Below are positions 54,742-62,643 of a stretch of DNA of 64,000 nt, in pieces. Position 1 is the stretch's first letter; every line of letters starts with the position of its first letter. Both the position numbers and the translations under genes were made by a program. The notes under the pieces are model-generated. The model was given only the letters and a program-made list of their open reading frames with translations, was not told where the DNA came from and made no database searches. The stretch lies in assembly GCF_009762775.1 (NCBI RefSeq), contig NZ_CP046401.1:682001-746000 (forward strand). Reading direction: 5' to 3'. This DNA comes from Maribellus comscasis. Lineage in GTDB: Bacteria; Bacteroidota; Bacteroidia; Bacteroidales; Prolixibacteraceae.

Positions 54742-56124
54742 CTAATTTCGGGGTGGGTTATCCACTATCGGGCTGATGTCAATCAGATACATTTGCCGGC
54801 CAAATCCTTCGTGAGAAGAATCGATAGCTACCTGTTTACCATCAGGAGTAAAACGTGGGTGCAAATCTACTCTTAAAACTCCAGGATTATAGGGGTACAG
54901 ATAACCACCCAACTTATAAGCCAATTTACCAAGCGGTACAAATTTTTTGGTTGGAATATGATACATGTACAGATAAATAAAACCATTAATATTGTATGTG
55001 TCAGTTAAAATCCAGTCACCACTTTTGTGCAGGGTAATATGCCCGTTCGGAGCATCAAAATATTTTTCTTTGGGAACACCGGTATCGTCATCTAAAAAAC
55101 GGAAATACCCCCGAACACGATTTCCGGTTTCAGGATCGGGATGATATCCGTTATCCATAATTTCTTTGTCGTTAATCCAAAAATGATGACTGGGTTCACG
55201 ATACAGGTATTTCACATCTTTACCATCCAAATTCATAGAAAAACCTTCGGTCCTCGCCTGTGTCCTTCCCGGTTCAGTTTCACGTGCATCTTTAATAAAT
55301 GTAATAAAACGATCTCCTGAAGGATTAAATCCTTCTCTAAAAAAGTACAATGTCCCTTTTATTGTGTCAGCCGGTAATCCATCAGGATATAAAATATGCG
55401 CCATATCGCGAACCGACATAAGCATCTCTACTTTTTCGGTTTTCATATCCATTTTCCAGACTCCAATCTCCGAAGGGGCCCACTGTTCTTTGTATGGATC
55501 TTCCACTCCCATATATCTGCATCCCGCATGCACAATACGTTCAAAATTCACCGATAACAATGTTTGCCCATCGGGCGAAATGGTGTAAACGGAAATTGGG
55601 AGCGTGCGTGTTTGTTTGGTTCTTATATTATAAACCCTGCTTATCAGTTTCTTCCCGTCATCCGAACGGTCATTCCAGATTATCTCTTCCGATGAGCCGG
55701 GAATCCATTGTAGCCTGCAGCCTTGCTGCCAATTCCAGGCAGTTGTTTCGCCTATTTTTATCCATTTATTGTTGTCCACCAAATCAAAGTAGCCAATTTC
55801 TCCTTTGTCTGACGACTGAACAATCCTGCCTTCAACAAAAATACGCATCCCCAGCATGTATCTTCCTTCCGGGTCAAACTCCAATAGCTCGCGCTGCGCA
55901 CAATTATAAAAAAAGAATCCGTGATACATTGGAGCCTCAGAACTTCCCACCGGAGAAATTCTTACAGGTTCAAAATACACCGCATCCTTCGCATTTAAAA
56001 CTTCCTCGAAACTATTATAAACGGAATAAGATTTTTTGTCGTTTGATTTTAAACTTTCTTTTTCTGACGCAAATAAACTGATTGATAACAGAAATGGGAA
56101 AACGACAAATAATGGCCTCATCAT
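54742..56124 (-). CDS. Exported beta-propeller related to oligogalacturonate lyase
   Basis: A 460-residue exported seven-bladed propeller of the TolB/WD40-like superfamily. With the ATG at 56124 the protein begins with a clean signal peptide (MMRPLFVVFPFLLSISLFAS); an upstream frame adds 19 residues with no support. Repeats include YTISPDGQTLLSVNFER, FNPSGDRFITFIKD and LHPRFTPDGKQVAIDSSHEG, then RQMYLIDIS, which resembles the C-terminus of oligogalacturonate lyase (PL22). The catalytic histidines and glutamine of PL22 are not confidently traceable, so it could be a binding protein. It lies between the DUF4249 gene (convergent) and GH95, in the fucosidase locus. Confidence 0.7.
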   Translation of the reverse strand: MMRPLFVVFPFLLSISLFASEKESLKSNDKKSYSVYNSFEEVLNAKDAVYFEPVRISPVGSSEAPMYHGFFFYNCAQRELLEFDPEGRYMLGMRIFVEGRIVQSSDKGEIGYFDLVDNNKWIKIGETTAWNWQQGCRLQWIPGSSEEIIWNDRSDDGKKLISRVYNIRTKQTRTLPISVYTISPDGQTLLSVNFERIVHAGCRYMGVEDPYKEQWAPSEIGVWKMDMKTEKVEMLMSVRDMAHILYPDGLPADTIKGTLYFFREGFNPSGDRFITFIKDARETEPGRTQARTEGFSMNLDGKDVKYLYREPSHHFWINDKEIMDNGYHPDPETGNRVRGYFRFLDDDTGVPKEKYFDAPNGHITLHKSGDWILTDTYNINGFIYLYMYHIPTKKFVPLGKLAYKLGGYLYPYNPGVLRVDLHPRFTPDGKQVAIDSSHEGFGRQMYLIDISPIVDNPPRN

Positions 56125-56228
56125 ATCTAATGGTTTAGTTAAAATAAATAACACCATAAAATACAAAAAATTCGCTAACATACTGTATAGAAAAAGGAAG
56201 CGCTCGCTTTAATCAATGTATTTTCTTT

Positions 56229-58544
56229 TTAAACTTTCTTCAATTGATTGTTTAAAATTAGCTGTTCTCCTTTCTGGGGCTGAAAAACAACAGTATTTCC
56301 GTTGTACATTATCTTGCATGATTTTCCAAGTAAAGAAGTAATTTTTAACTCCTTCAAAACACTTTCTTCCCACTTAATATCAATTTCAAAACCACCACGA
56401 GAACGCAAACCTGTTATCTCGCCGCTTTTCCATGAAGGTGGAAGCGCCGGTAGAATCTGTAATACGCCATTGTGACTTTGCATCAGCATTTCGGCGATAC
56501 CTGCAGTGGCTCCAAAATTACCATCAATTTGAAATGGAGGGTGTGTATCAAAAAGATTCGGAAGGGTTGATTTAGCCAACAAAGCCTGTAAATTTTCTTC
56601 TGCCTTTTTGCCATCTTTTAAACGGGCATAAAAATTTATTATCCAGGCGCGGCTCCAGCCCGTGTGTCCTCCTCCGTTTGCCAATCTTGCTTCAATGGTC
56701 TTTCTTGAAGCTTCGAGCCACTTTGGATCATCCGGATTGGTAAATTCTTCTCCCGGATAAAGTGCATATAAATGCGAAATATGACGGTGTCCCGGATTTT
56801 CTTCAGGAAGTTCTTCCGACCACTCCAATACACGACCATCCGACCCTATCTGCGAAGGAGTAAGTTGAGCAAGTTTATTTTTTAATGTATCGGCAAATTC
56901 AGCATCAACTTTTAATATTTCTGAAGCTTTTATACAATTTTGAAAAAGTTCCCTGATAATTTCGTGATCCATGGCAGGTCCCATACAAACAGCCGCCGCC
57001 TCTCCATTTTTGGTTATAAACTTATTTTCAGGCGACATGCTCGGTCCGGAAACCAGCAATCCTGTTTTTGGATTTTCAACCAAAAAATCAACAAAAAACA
57101 ACGCTGCTTCTTTTAAAACCGGATAAGCCTCTTTTTTTAAAAATTGTTCATCGCCTGTATATTCGTAATATTCCCAGAAATGGTCGGAACACCAGGCGGC
57201 TCCCATGGGCCACATTCCGTAACCGGTCATTCCGATTGGGTCGGTGAATTTCCAAACATCGGTAGTGTGGTGAGCCACAAACCCTCTGCAGCCATATACC
57301 TCTTTTGCGGTTATTGAACCACGTTCACGGAGCCCTTTAACAAACTCAAAAAATGGCTGCTGACATTCTGCAAGATTGGTTACCAGCGACGGCCAGTAAT
57401 TCATCTGAATATTTATATTAATGTGGTAATCGGCGTTCCATGGCGGTGATAAAGACGGCTCCCAAATTCCTTGTAAATTTGCAGGAAGACCATCAGGCTG
57501 TGATGAACTGATTAGCAGATAACGTCCAAACTGAAAATACAATTCTGCCAGATGAGCGTCAAGCGCCCCGTTCTTTATCCTTTGTAACCTTTCATCAGTT
57601 GGGATATTCAAAGTATCTAATGAGTTCAACTCTAAATCCACACGGTTAAACTGCTTCTGATAGACAGCAATATGTTTTGATTTGAGAGCTTCAAATTCTA
57701 TTTCTTCGGCTTGTTTAATATCAGCCGTTGCTTTTTCCACTTCATCTGCACCCCAAAAATCCGTTCTTCCTGAAATTAGAATTTCAATTTCATCCGCATT
57801 CTTAACGACTAAACTTTCATTTTCAGAAATTACTTCACCTCCATTATTTTTTATATTCACAATTGAAGCAAAATGGGTTCCTTCTCCCTCATATTCTGCA
57901 AAACCGGACATCAACAACTGATTCTCACCAACTGAAACCGTTTCTGCGTCACCTGGTCTTTCCAGCCAGGTTTTAAAATTCAAACTTCCTTTTTTTGATG
58001 CTGAAAGTTTTATAACAACAACTTCATCAGGGCGCGAAGAAAAAAACTCACGAGTAAATTTTACTCCATTCGATTCAAACGTGGTTACTACAACTGCATT
58101 CCGCAAATCAAGTTCTCTTTTGTAGTTACTTATATCATCTAATCCCTCAAACTGAAGAAAAAGATCACCCAAAGTTTGATAAGTATGGACTCCGCCATCC
58201 AACCTTGTACCCATAATTTTTTCCTGTGCGAGCCGGTCACCTTCTGCATACTTTCCCTCAAAAAGCAACTGCCTAACCTCTTCCAGGTAATTTTGTGCTT
58301 CCTGATTGGCCCGGTTAACTGGTCCACCTGTCCACACCGATTCTTCATTTAATTGAATATGTTCCGTTTTAATTGTTCCAAATACCATGGCGCCAAGCCG
58401 TCCGTTTCCAACCGGAAGTGCTTCAGTCCAATCACCAGCTGGTTGATTATACCAAAGTATTAAGTCGCGTTTTTCCTTTTTGTCGGTTTTACAAGACAAT
58501 AGAAAGAAACAAACAATAAAAAAAGAGATGAAAATTTTTCGCAT
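56229..58544 (-). CDS. GH95 alpha-L-fucosidase/galactosidase, lipoprotein
   Basis: A 771-residue inverting glycoside hydrolase of GH95, which removes alpha-1,2-linked L-fucose or L-galactose. A lipobox ends at Cys18 (FFLLSC). The order is an N-terminal beta-sandwich (ALPVGNGRLGAMVFG; LNEESVWTGGP), the helical catalytic barrel with NADYHININIQMNYWP, whose asparagines assist the nucleophile water, MGAAWCSDHFWEYYEYTGD, SPSTSPENKF-like PSMSPENKF, and HRHISHLYALYPG, then a C-terminal sandwich ending before LKKV. A -7-like TATATTCG lies on the minus strand at 58569-58576, just before the start. It is probably monocistronic. Confidence 0.93.
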   Translation of the reverse strand: MRKIFISFFIVCFFLLSCKTDKKEKRDLILWYNQPAGDWTEALPVGNGRLGAMVFGTIKTEHIQLNEESVWTGGPVNRANQEAQNYLEEVRQLLFEGKYAEGDRLAQEKIMGTRLDGGVHTYQTLGDLFLQFEGLDDISNYKRELDLRNAVVVTTFESNGVKFTREFFSSRPDEVVVIKLSASKKGSLNFKTWLERPGDAETVSVGENQLLMSGFAEYEGEGTHFASIVNIKNNGGEVISENESLVVKNADEIEILISGRTDFWGADEVEKATADIKQAEEIEFEALKSKHIAVYQKQFNRVDLELNSLDTLNIPTDERLQRIKNGALDAHLAELYFQFGRYLLISSSQPDGLPANLQGIWEPSLSPPWNADYHININIQMNYWPSLVTNLAECQQPFFEFVKGLRERGSITAKEVYGCRGFVAHHTTDVWKFTDPIGMTGYGMWPMGAAWCSDHFWEYYEYTGDEQFLKKEAYPVLKEAALFFVDFLVENPKTGLLVSGPSMSPENKFITKNGEAAAVCMGPAMDHEIIRELFQNCIKASEILKVDAEFADTLKNKLAQLTPSQIGSDGRVLEWSEELPEENPGHRHISHLYALYPGEEFTNPDDPKWLEASRKTIEARLANGGGHTGWSRAWIINFYARLKDGKKAEENLQALLAKSTLPNLFDTHPPFQIDGNFGATAGIAEMLMQSHNGVLQILPALPPSWKSGEITGLRSRGGFEIDIKWEESVLKELKITSLLGKSCKIMYNGNTVVFQPQKGEQLILNNQLKKV

Positions 58545-58610
58545 CTTATCAGGTTTTTGTTGATACTCCGAATATAAGAATTAATATTTTCATTGCGGCG
58601 GCCATAAAAT

Positions 58611-58656
58611 AAAAGGGGTAGTGGTTTTTAACAAATAAACCATTCTACCCCTTTTT
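58611..58656 (-). terminator. Terminator after the first plug-domain gene
   Basis: Long stem AAAAGGGGTAG/CTACCCCTTTT extended by TGGTTT/AAACCA across a two-base bulge. On the minus strand it is followed by a T-rich tract, ending the transcript of 58678-60142; a T-run also exists on the plus strand. Confidence 0.8.
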
Positions 58657-58677
58657 AATTTATTACCCCAATTCTTT

Positions 58678-59358
58678 TTAATCGTTACCTCTTCTGGTTT
58701 CAATAATTACTACACCGTTTGCGCCTCGTGCACCATAAATAGCTGCGCTTCCGTCTTTAATTACATTTATACTTTTTACCTGTGTGGTCGGTATCGAATT
58801 TAGCACACTTGAATCTACCGTCACACCATCAAGAACAATTAAAGCTGCTGTACTCGAATTGATTGAATTTACTCCTCGTATTTGAATTTCGCCGTTTACC
58901 ACCTGAACCCCGGTAAAACGTCCGCGAATAATTTCAAAAATATTACTATACTGTGAAAAATCCATATCGTCCCGATCGAGAGATGACAAAGCATTTAGCT
59001 TTTCTTCATCGTTTACATAACCATAACCTATTGCATATTCTTTAGCCTTGGGGCCAGGTTTGAGTTTCTGGTTTATCGCCGCAATCTTGGATTTCTCGTC
59101 CAACTTTACTCTCTGGTTATAAAATCCTTTTGCACTAACGACGAGAACATCCTCGTTAGCAACACCAACGGAAAAATTTCCGAGGCTATCAGTAAAAACC
59201 TCCTGTTTGGTACTTTTTACTTTAATACTTGCACCATTTATCATGATACTGTCAAAAGTAGTTACCAATCCGTGAATAATTCGATCTTGTGCCTGCAAGT
59301 TCAGCGACACAAAAAAAGCTATTGTAAACAGTAGTGAATAATAGATTTTTCGATTCAT
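58678..59358 (-). CDS. Stand-alone TonB plug-domain protein, tandem paralogue 1
   Basis: A 226-residue exported protein. The ATG at 59358 gives a clean signal peptide (MNRKIYYSLLFTIAFFVSLN, cut after LQAQ). About 25-100 is a carboxypeptidase-regulatory-like domain (IHGLVTTFDSIMINGASIKV); about 120-224 is a SusC-style plug, with GRFTGVQVVNGEIQIRG, AALIVLDGV, and the terminal IKDGSAAIYGARGANGVVII. It stops three residues after ETRRG, exactly where the barrel of a TonB receptor would start. Barrel and TonB box are absent. It resembles its neighbour at 59447-60142 across the whole length, so the pair is a tandem duplication. Function unknown; possible barrel-less scaffold or signalling element. 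Confidence 0.82.
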   Translation of the reverse strand: MNRKIYYSLLFTIAFFVSLNLQAQDRIIHGLVTTFDSIMINGASIKVKSTKQEVFTDSLGNFSVGVANEDVLVVSAKGFYNQRVKLDEKSKIAAINQKLKPGPKAKEYAIGYGYVNDEEKLNALSSLDRDDMDFSQYSNIFEIIRGRFTGVQVVNGEIQIRGVNSINSSTAALIVLDGVTVDSSVLNSIPTTQVKSINVIKDGSAAIYGARGANGVVIIETRRGND

Positions 59359-59446
59359 GGTTTTTATTTTAGATTTTTTAGTTTTACCCATCTCTTTTGT
59401 TTTTTAATCTTTAAATACAGATAAAAAGTAACAAATTCTATGCAAT

Positions 59447-60142
59447 TTACTTTTTACTCATGTCGCTGCCTCGTTTTGTTTCTATAACGACAACGCCATT
59501 TGCCCCTTGAACTCCGTATATGGCTGAACTCCCATCCTTGATAATATCAATACTTTTCACCTGATCGGTTGGAATATTACTCAGAGCACTTTCGTCTCGC
59601 TGAACTCCATCTACTACGATAAGTGCAGCATTATTAAAACTATCAAAAGTATTTTTCCCCCTTACTATTACCTCCCCGTCCACCACACGTACGCCTGAAA
59701 ACCGGCCTCTCAAAATTTCGTAAATATCAGTATATTTCGAGAAGTCCAAATCATCGTCATTAAGGTTCGACAAGGCGTTAAGTCTGTTCACATCGCTTAC
59801 ATGTCCGTACCCTACGGCATGTTCTCTGCTTTTGGGACCAGGTTTCAACACAAGGTTTATTGCAGCAAATTTAATTTTAGAGTCCAATTTAACTCTCTGC
59901 TTATAAAAACCATTAGCACTAACGACCAAAACGTCATCATTATCACACTGCACTGCAAAATTTCCATAATTATCAGTTAAAATAATTTGCCCTGTGCTCT
60001 TTACTTTTACATCCACTTTTGCCAGTCTGATACTGTCAAAAGTTGTAACAGTTCCATGAATAACTTTATCCTGTGCGCTTAAACTAAAACTTGCAAGAAA
60101 TAATACTGTACATGTGAAAGAAAAAAAGTTAACAATTCTCAT
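59447..60142 (-). CDS. Stand-alone TonB plug-domain protein, tandem paralogue 2
   Basis: A 231-residue exported protein of the same architecture as the gene 88 bases downstream: signal peptide (about 1-23, ending SLSAQ), regulatory-like domain (VIHGTVTTFDSIRLAKVDVK), linker with LKPGPKSREHAVGYGHV, and a plug ending IKDGSSAIYGVQGANGVVVI and ETKRGSDMSKK. Residues identical to the paralogue include VTTFDSI, LKPGPK, the DD-DFS-Y block and RGRF. No barrel follows. A -7 box TAACTTTG lies upstream on the minus strand (60170-60177), and a TTTG only 15 bases beyond it. The two genes are probably co-transcribed to the terminator at 58611-58656. Confidence 0.82.
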   Translation of the reverse strand: MRIVNFFSFTCTVLFLASFSLSAQDKVIHGTVTTFDSIRLAKVDVKVKSTGQIILTDNYGNFAVQCDNDDVLVVSANGFYKQRVKLDSKIKFAAINLVLKPGPKSREHAVGYGHVSDVNRLNALSNLNDDDLDFSKYTDIYEILRGRFSGVRVVDGEVIVRGKNTFDSFNNAALIVVDGVQRDESALSNIPTDQVKSIDIIKDGSSAIYGVQGANGVVVIETKRGSDMSKK

Positions 60143-60169
60143 GGCTCAATTTTTAGGTGAACAATTACA

Positions 60170-60196
60170 ACAAAGTTAGACAAATTATTCTATCAA
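60170..60196 (-). promoter_or_regulatory. Possible promoter for the plug-domain pair
   Basis: On the minus strand TTTG (60193-60196), a 15-base spacer and TAACTTTG (60170-60177). The -7 box is perfect, but the spacer is shorter than the 19-21 consensus, so only the -7 element is well supported. A leader of about 25 bases would follow. Confidence 0.4.
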
Positions 60197-60321
60197 AGGT
60201 TTAATTATCAATCGTTTTAGAAACAAAGAAAAATATGTTTTTCAACCTATTTTCATCTAAAAAATGTCGAGGCTGATAAACTCCTGCTTTAGAAATTTCA
60301 AACAATTTTTAACTAATCTTT

Positions 60322-61263
60322 TTAAGCCTTTGTTGATCCGACTTTTTTCACCCGGTATGGCTTTTTATGCTGCGATTCAAAATAAGTACGCATTTGCAAC
60401 TCGGCAATTATTCCGATAGTGATAAACTGAATCCCTCCCATTACAAGCAAAATCCCCAACAATAAAAGAGGTTTACCCCAGATATCATTTCCCAAAATTT
60501 TCAGAATTAACATGTAAATATTAATCAATACTCCTATTCCAAGTGTAACAATACCGATAGTTCCGAAAAAGTGCATCGGGCGTTGCAAATATTTTTTAAA
60601 AAATACCATTAATATCAGATCGCTCATTACCCGGGTAGTTCGCCCCAGATTATATTTTGAACTTCCAAATTCACGAGGCCTGTGGTTTACATCCACCTGA
60701 GTAAGATGGGTGGCTCCCTCAAGTGCGATTAAAGCCGGAATATAACGATGTAATTCCCCATAAATGTGAATACTTTTTATTGTTTCTTTTGTAAAAATTT
60801 TGAGTGTACAGCCTAAATCTCTCATATGAATCCCAGTGGATTTCCGGATCATATAATTCGCAATTTTTGAAGGTATTTTACGAAGGAACATTCCATCCTG
60901 CCTATTGGCACGAACGCCGGCAACCATATCCCAGTCCTCTTCCTCAATCATTTTCAGCATCATGGGTACATCGGCGGGATCGTTTTGTAAATCACCATCA
61001 ATCAACGCAATAAATTCACCTTCCGCCTGGTCTATTCCGGCTTGTAATGCTGAGCTTTGCCCGTAATTCTTCTTTAACTCAACGAGGATAAAACGCTCAT
61101 CATCTATTCTTTTAATTTCAGCAACCGTATTATCAGTTGAACCATCGTCAACAAAAATAGCTTCAAAATCAATTCCACCTAATGCTTCTTTTATTTGTTT
61201 TGAAAGGGGATGGATACTTGGTTCTTCATTGTATACACAAATAACCAGTGAAAGTTTTTTCAT
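60322..61263 (-). CDS. GT2 glycosyltransferase, polyprenyl-phosphate sugar synthase type
   Basis: A 313-residue membrane glycosyltransferase of the DPM1/GtrB/ArnC group. The N-terminal GT-A domain has LSLVICVYNEEPSIHPL, IFVDDGSTDNT and the metal site LIDGDLQNDP; RDLGCTLKIF and YIPALIALEGA follow in the acceptor region. Two membrane helices close the protein (about 229-255 and 263-288), with a short basic tail. Family members charge polyprenyl phosphate with glucose, mannose or aminoarabinose for transfer outside the membrane. It has no linked flippase or transferase here, though the DUF2723 protein at 33666-36656 might use such a donor, which is speculation. Confidence 0.92.
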   Translation of the reverse strand: MKKLSLVICVYNEEPSIHPLSKQIKEALGGIDFEAIFVDDGSTDNTVAEIKRIDDERFILVELKKNYGQSSALQAGIDQAEGEFIALIDGDLQNDPADVPMMLKMIEEEDWDMVAGVRANRQDGMFLRKIPSKIANYMIRKSTGIHMRDLGCTLKIFTKETIKSIHIYGELHRYIPALIALEGATHLTQVDVNHRPREFGSSKYNLGRTTRVMSDLILMVFFKKYLQRPMHFFGTIGIVTLGIGVLINIYMLILKILGNDIWGKPLLLLGILLVMGGIQFITIGIIAELQMRTYFESQHKKPYRVKKVGSTKA

Positions 61264-61320
61264 GTTTTTGTCTTTAATTCTCCGAATTTTGTTTTCTGTT
61301 TTCGTTTACAATCAGCGAAT

Positions 61321-61614
61321 TTAGCTTTTTATTCCTTTTATTAACAAAGTGTCGCATTTTGCTGCGTTTAACCTATGCTTTAATATTTTTTGATAATCGT
61401 CGGAATTGTACCATTCATCAAAATCTTCTTTTGTTTTAAATTGAATAAGCACAAAACGTGTATAATCCCACTCTCCTTCCAGTAGCTGTGGTTCATTTTC
61501 AACAGATAAATATTCACCGTTGAACTTTTTAAATATCTCGCCGGCTTTATCAATATATTTTTGATACTCCCGCGTATCACGAATCTTTATGTTGGCAACA
61601 AAATAATAGCTCAC
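61321..61614 (-). CDS. DUF1330-family protein
   Basis: A 97-residue cytoplasmic protein of the DUF1330 (dimeric alpha/beta-barrel) family: YYFVANIKIRDTREYQKYID opens it, then FKKFNGEYLSVENEPQLLEG, RFVLIQFKTKEDFDEWYNS and QKILKHRLNAAKCDTLLIKG. The family has a ferredoxin-like dimeric fold related to monooxygenase-like ABM proteins, with no established reaction. It is on the same strand as the GT2 gene upstream in sequence order, 57 bases apart, but no functional link is apparent. Confidence 0.85.
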   Translation of the reverse strand: MSYYFVANIKIRDTREYQKYIDKAGEIFKKFNGEYLSVENEPQLLEGEWDYTRFVLIQFKTKEDFDEWYNSDDYQKILKHRLNAAKCDTLLIKGIKS

Positions 61615-61684
61615 TTTATAGTGTAGAAACGATTACCAGTATATAACGTACAAAATTAGTATTCCAAATTAATTTTTATATGAT

Positions 61685-62581
61685 TTAGCTTATGCCTTTA
61701 AACTTCCAGATAAATGAAACACGCAACGTTTTATATTTCCAGTCGTGTAAGCCATGTTGATATTTAAGCCTGACTGCTCTGTTCTCAAAATCTTTACGCA
61801 TTTCAAAATTTAGCTGCATCGGCCGGTCGTGCTCATTTTTATATCCGGAGTAACCCGAAAATGAACCCGAAAACAACCAGGTATTTTTTACAATTTCACT
61901 TCCCACAGCATATAAAAACGCGTCGTTCTGAAGATTGAGTTCATCGTTGGTTTGCCAGGAATAAAAACCTATTAATCCGAAAGGACGAAATAAAGTGGCC
62001 TCTTTTTGTCCAAAATCTTTTGAAAAACTCAAATCAAAAAAATAACCGGGACTATCGGTGTAACGTGCAGACTCCAACTGGTTTCCCGAAGCTGTTTTTG
62101 TAGCAAACCTTAGCAAAGTATTGGGGAATCTTCTGTCTTTTGAAATCTGAATCAAAGTACTAAAATAAAAATCGCCAATCGCAACTCCTGTTCCATCTTT
62201 GTTTCTGGCGATTCGTTCGTTTCTAATTTCTTCTGAGAAAGCAAAATACTCAAACAATACTCCCCACATTTCAACAGCAATTCTATTTTTTGCAAATGGA
62301 AGAAAAAGTTTTGCAGAAATATCCTGAGTGGGGTCTCCTGAATGAAAGTGATTTGAGGCTGTAACCTGAAACTCAGTTTCCTCCGTAATAAATCCTCGCT
62401 TAATTTCGGGAACAGGTAATGCATTTGGCCCCATATAACCGGGAGTAATCTTAATCCAGTTTCGCCACCCCGGATCACCTGACTCCCAGCCGTGAAGTTC
62501 GTTCCACCATCCCCAGTCATCCTGGGCGCTTGTATATAAGAATGAAAATAAAAAAGTGAAAAATAAAAGCCGAAACTTCAT
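61685..62581 (-). CDS. Predicted outer-membrane beta-barrel protein
   Basis: A 298-residue exported protein I do not recognise. A signal peptide ends near residue 19 (LYTSAQ). The mature protein starts with an unusual tryptophan-rich segment (DDWGWWNELHGWESGDPGWR), then shows regularly alternating amphipathic strands with aromatic ends (GDFYFSTLIQISKDRRFP, PGYFFDLSFSKDFGQ, PFGLIGFYSWQTND, LRVSFIWKFKGIS), as in a 10-12-strand outer-membrane barrel. It follows the peptidase gene on the same strand but is separated by a terminator, so it is expressed independently. Ligand unknown. Confidence 0.7.
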   Translation of the reverse strand: MKFRLLFFTFLFSFLYTSAQDDWGWWNELHGWESGDPGWRNWIKITPGYMGPNALPVPEIKRGFITEETEFQVTASNHFHSGDPTQDISAKLFLPFAKNRIAVEMWGVLFEYFAFSEEIRNERIARNKDGTGVAIGDFYFSTLIQISKDRRFPNTLLRFATKTASGNQLESARYTDSPGYFFDLSFSKDFGQKEATLFRPFGLIGFYSWQTNDELNLQNDAFLYAVGSEIVKNTWLFSGSFSGYSGYKNEHDRPMQLNFEMRKDFENRAVRLKYQHGLHDWKYKTLRVSFIWKFKGIS

Positions 62582-62606
62582 GTTTTATCGTTTGAATTTT
62601 CAAAGA

Positions 62607-62636
62607 TAAAAAAACCCTTCAGACAAATCTGAAGGG
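62607..62636 (-). terminator. Intrinsic terminator after the C1 peptidase gene
   Basis: Perfect nine-pair stem CCCTTCAGA/TCTGAAGGG with a four-base loop; on the minus strand it is followed by seven T residues. It lies eight bases past the peptidase stop. Confidence 0.87.
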
Positions 62637-62643
62637 CTATTAT

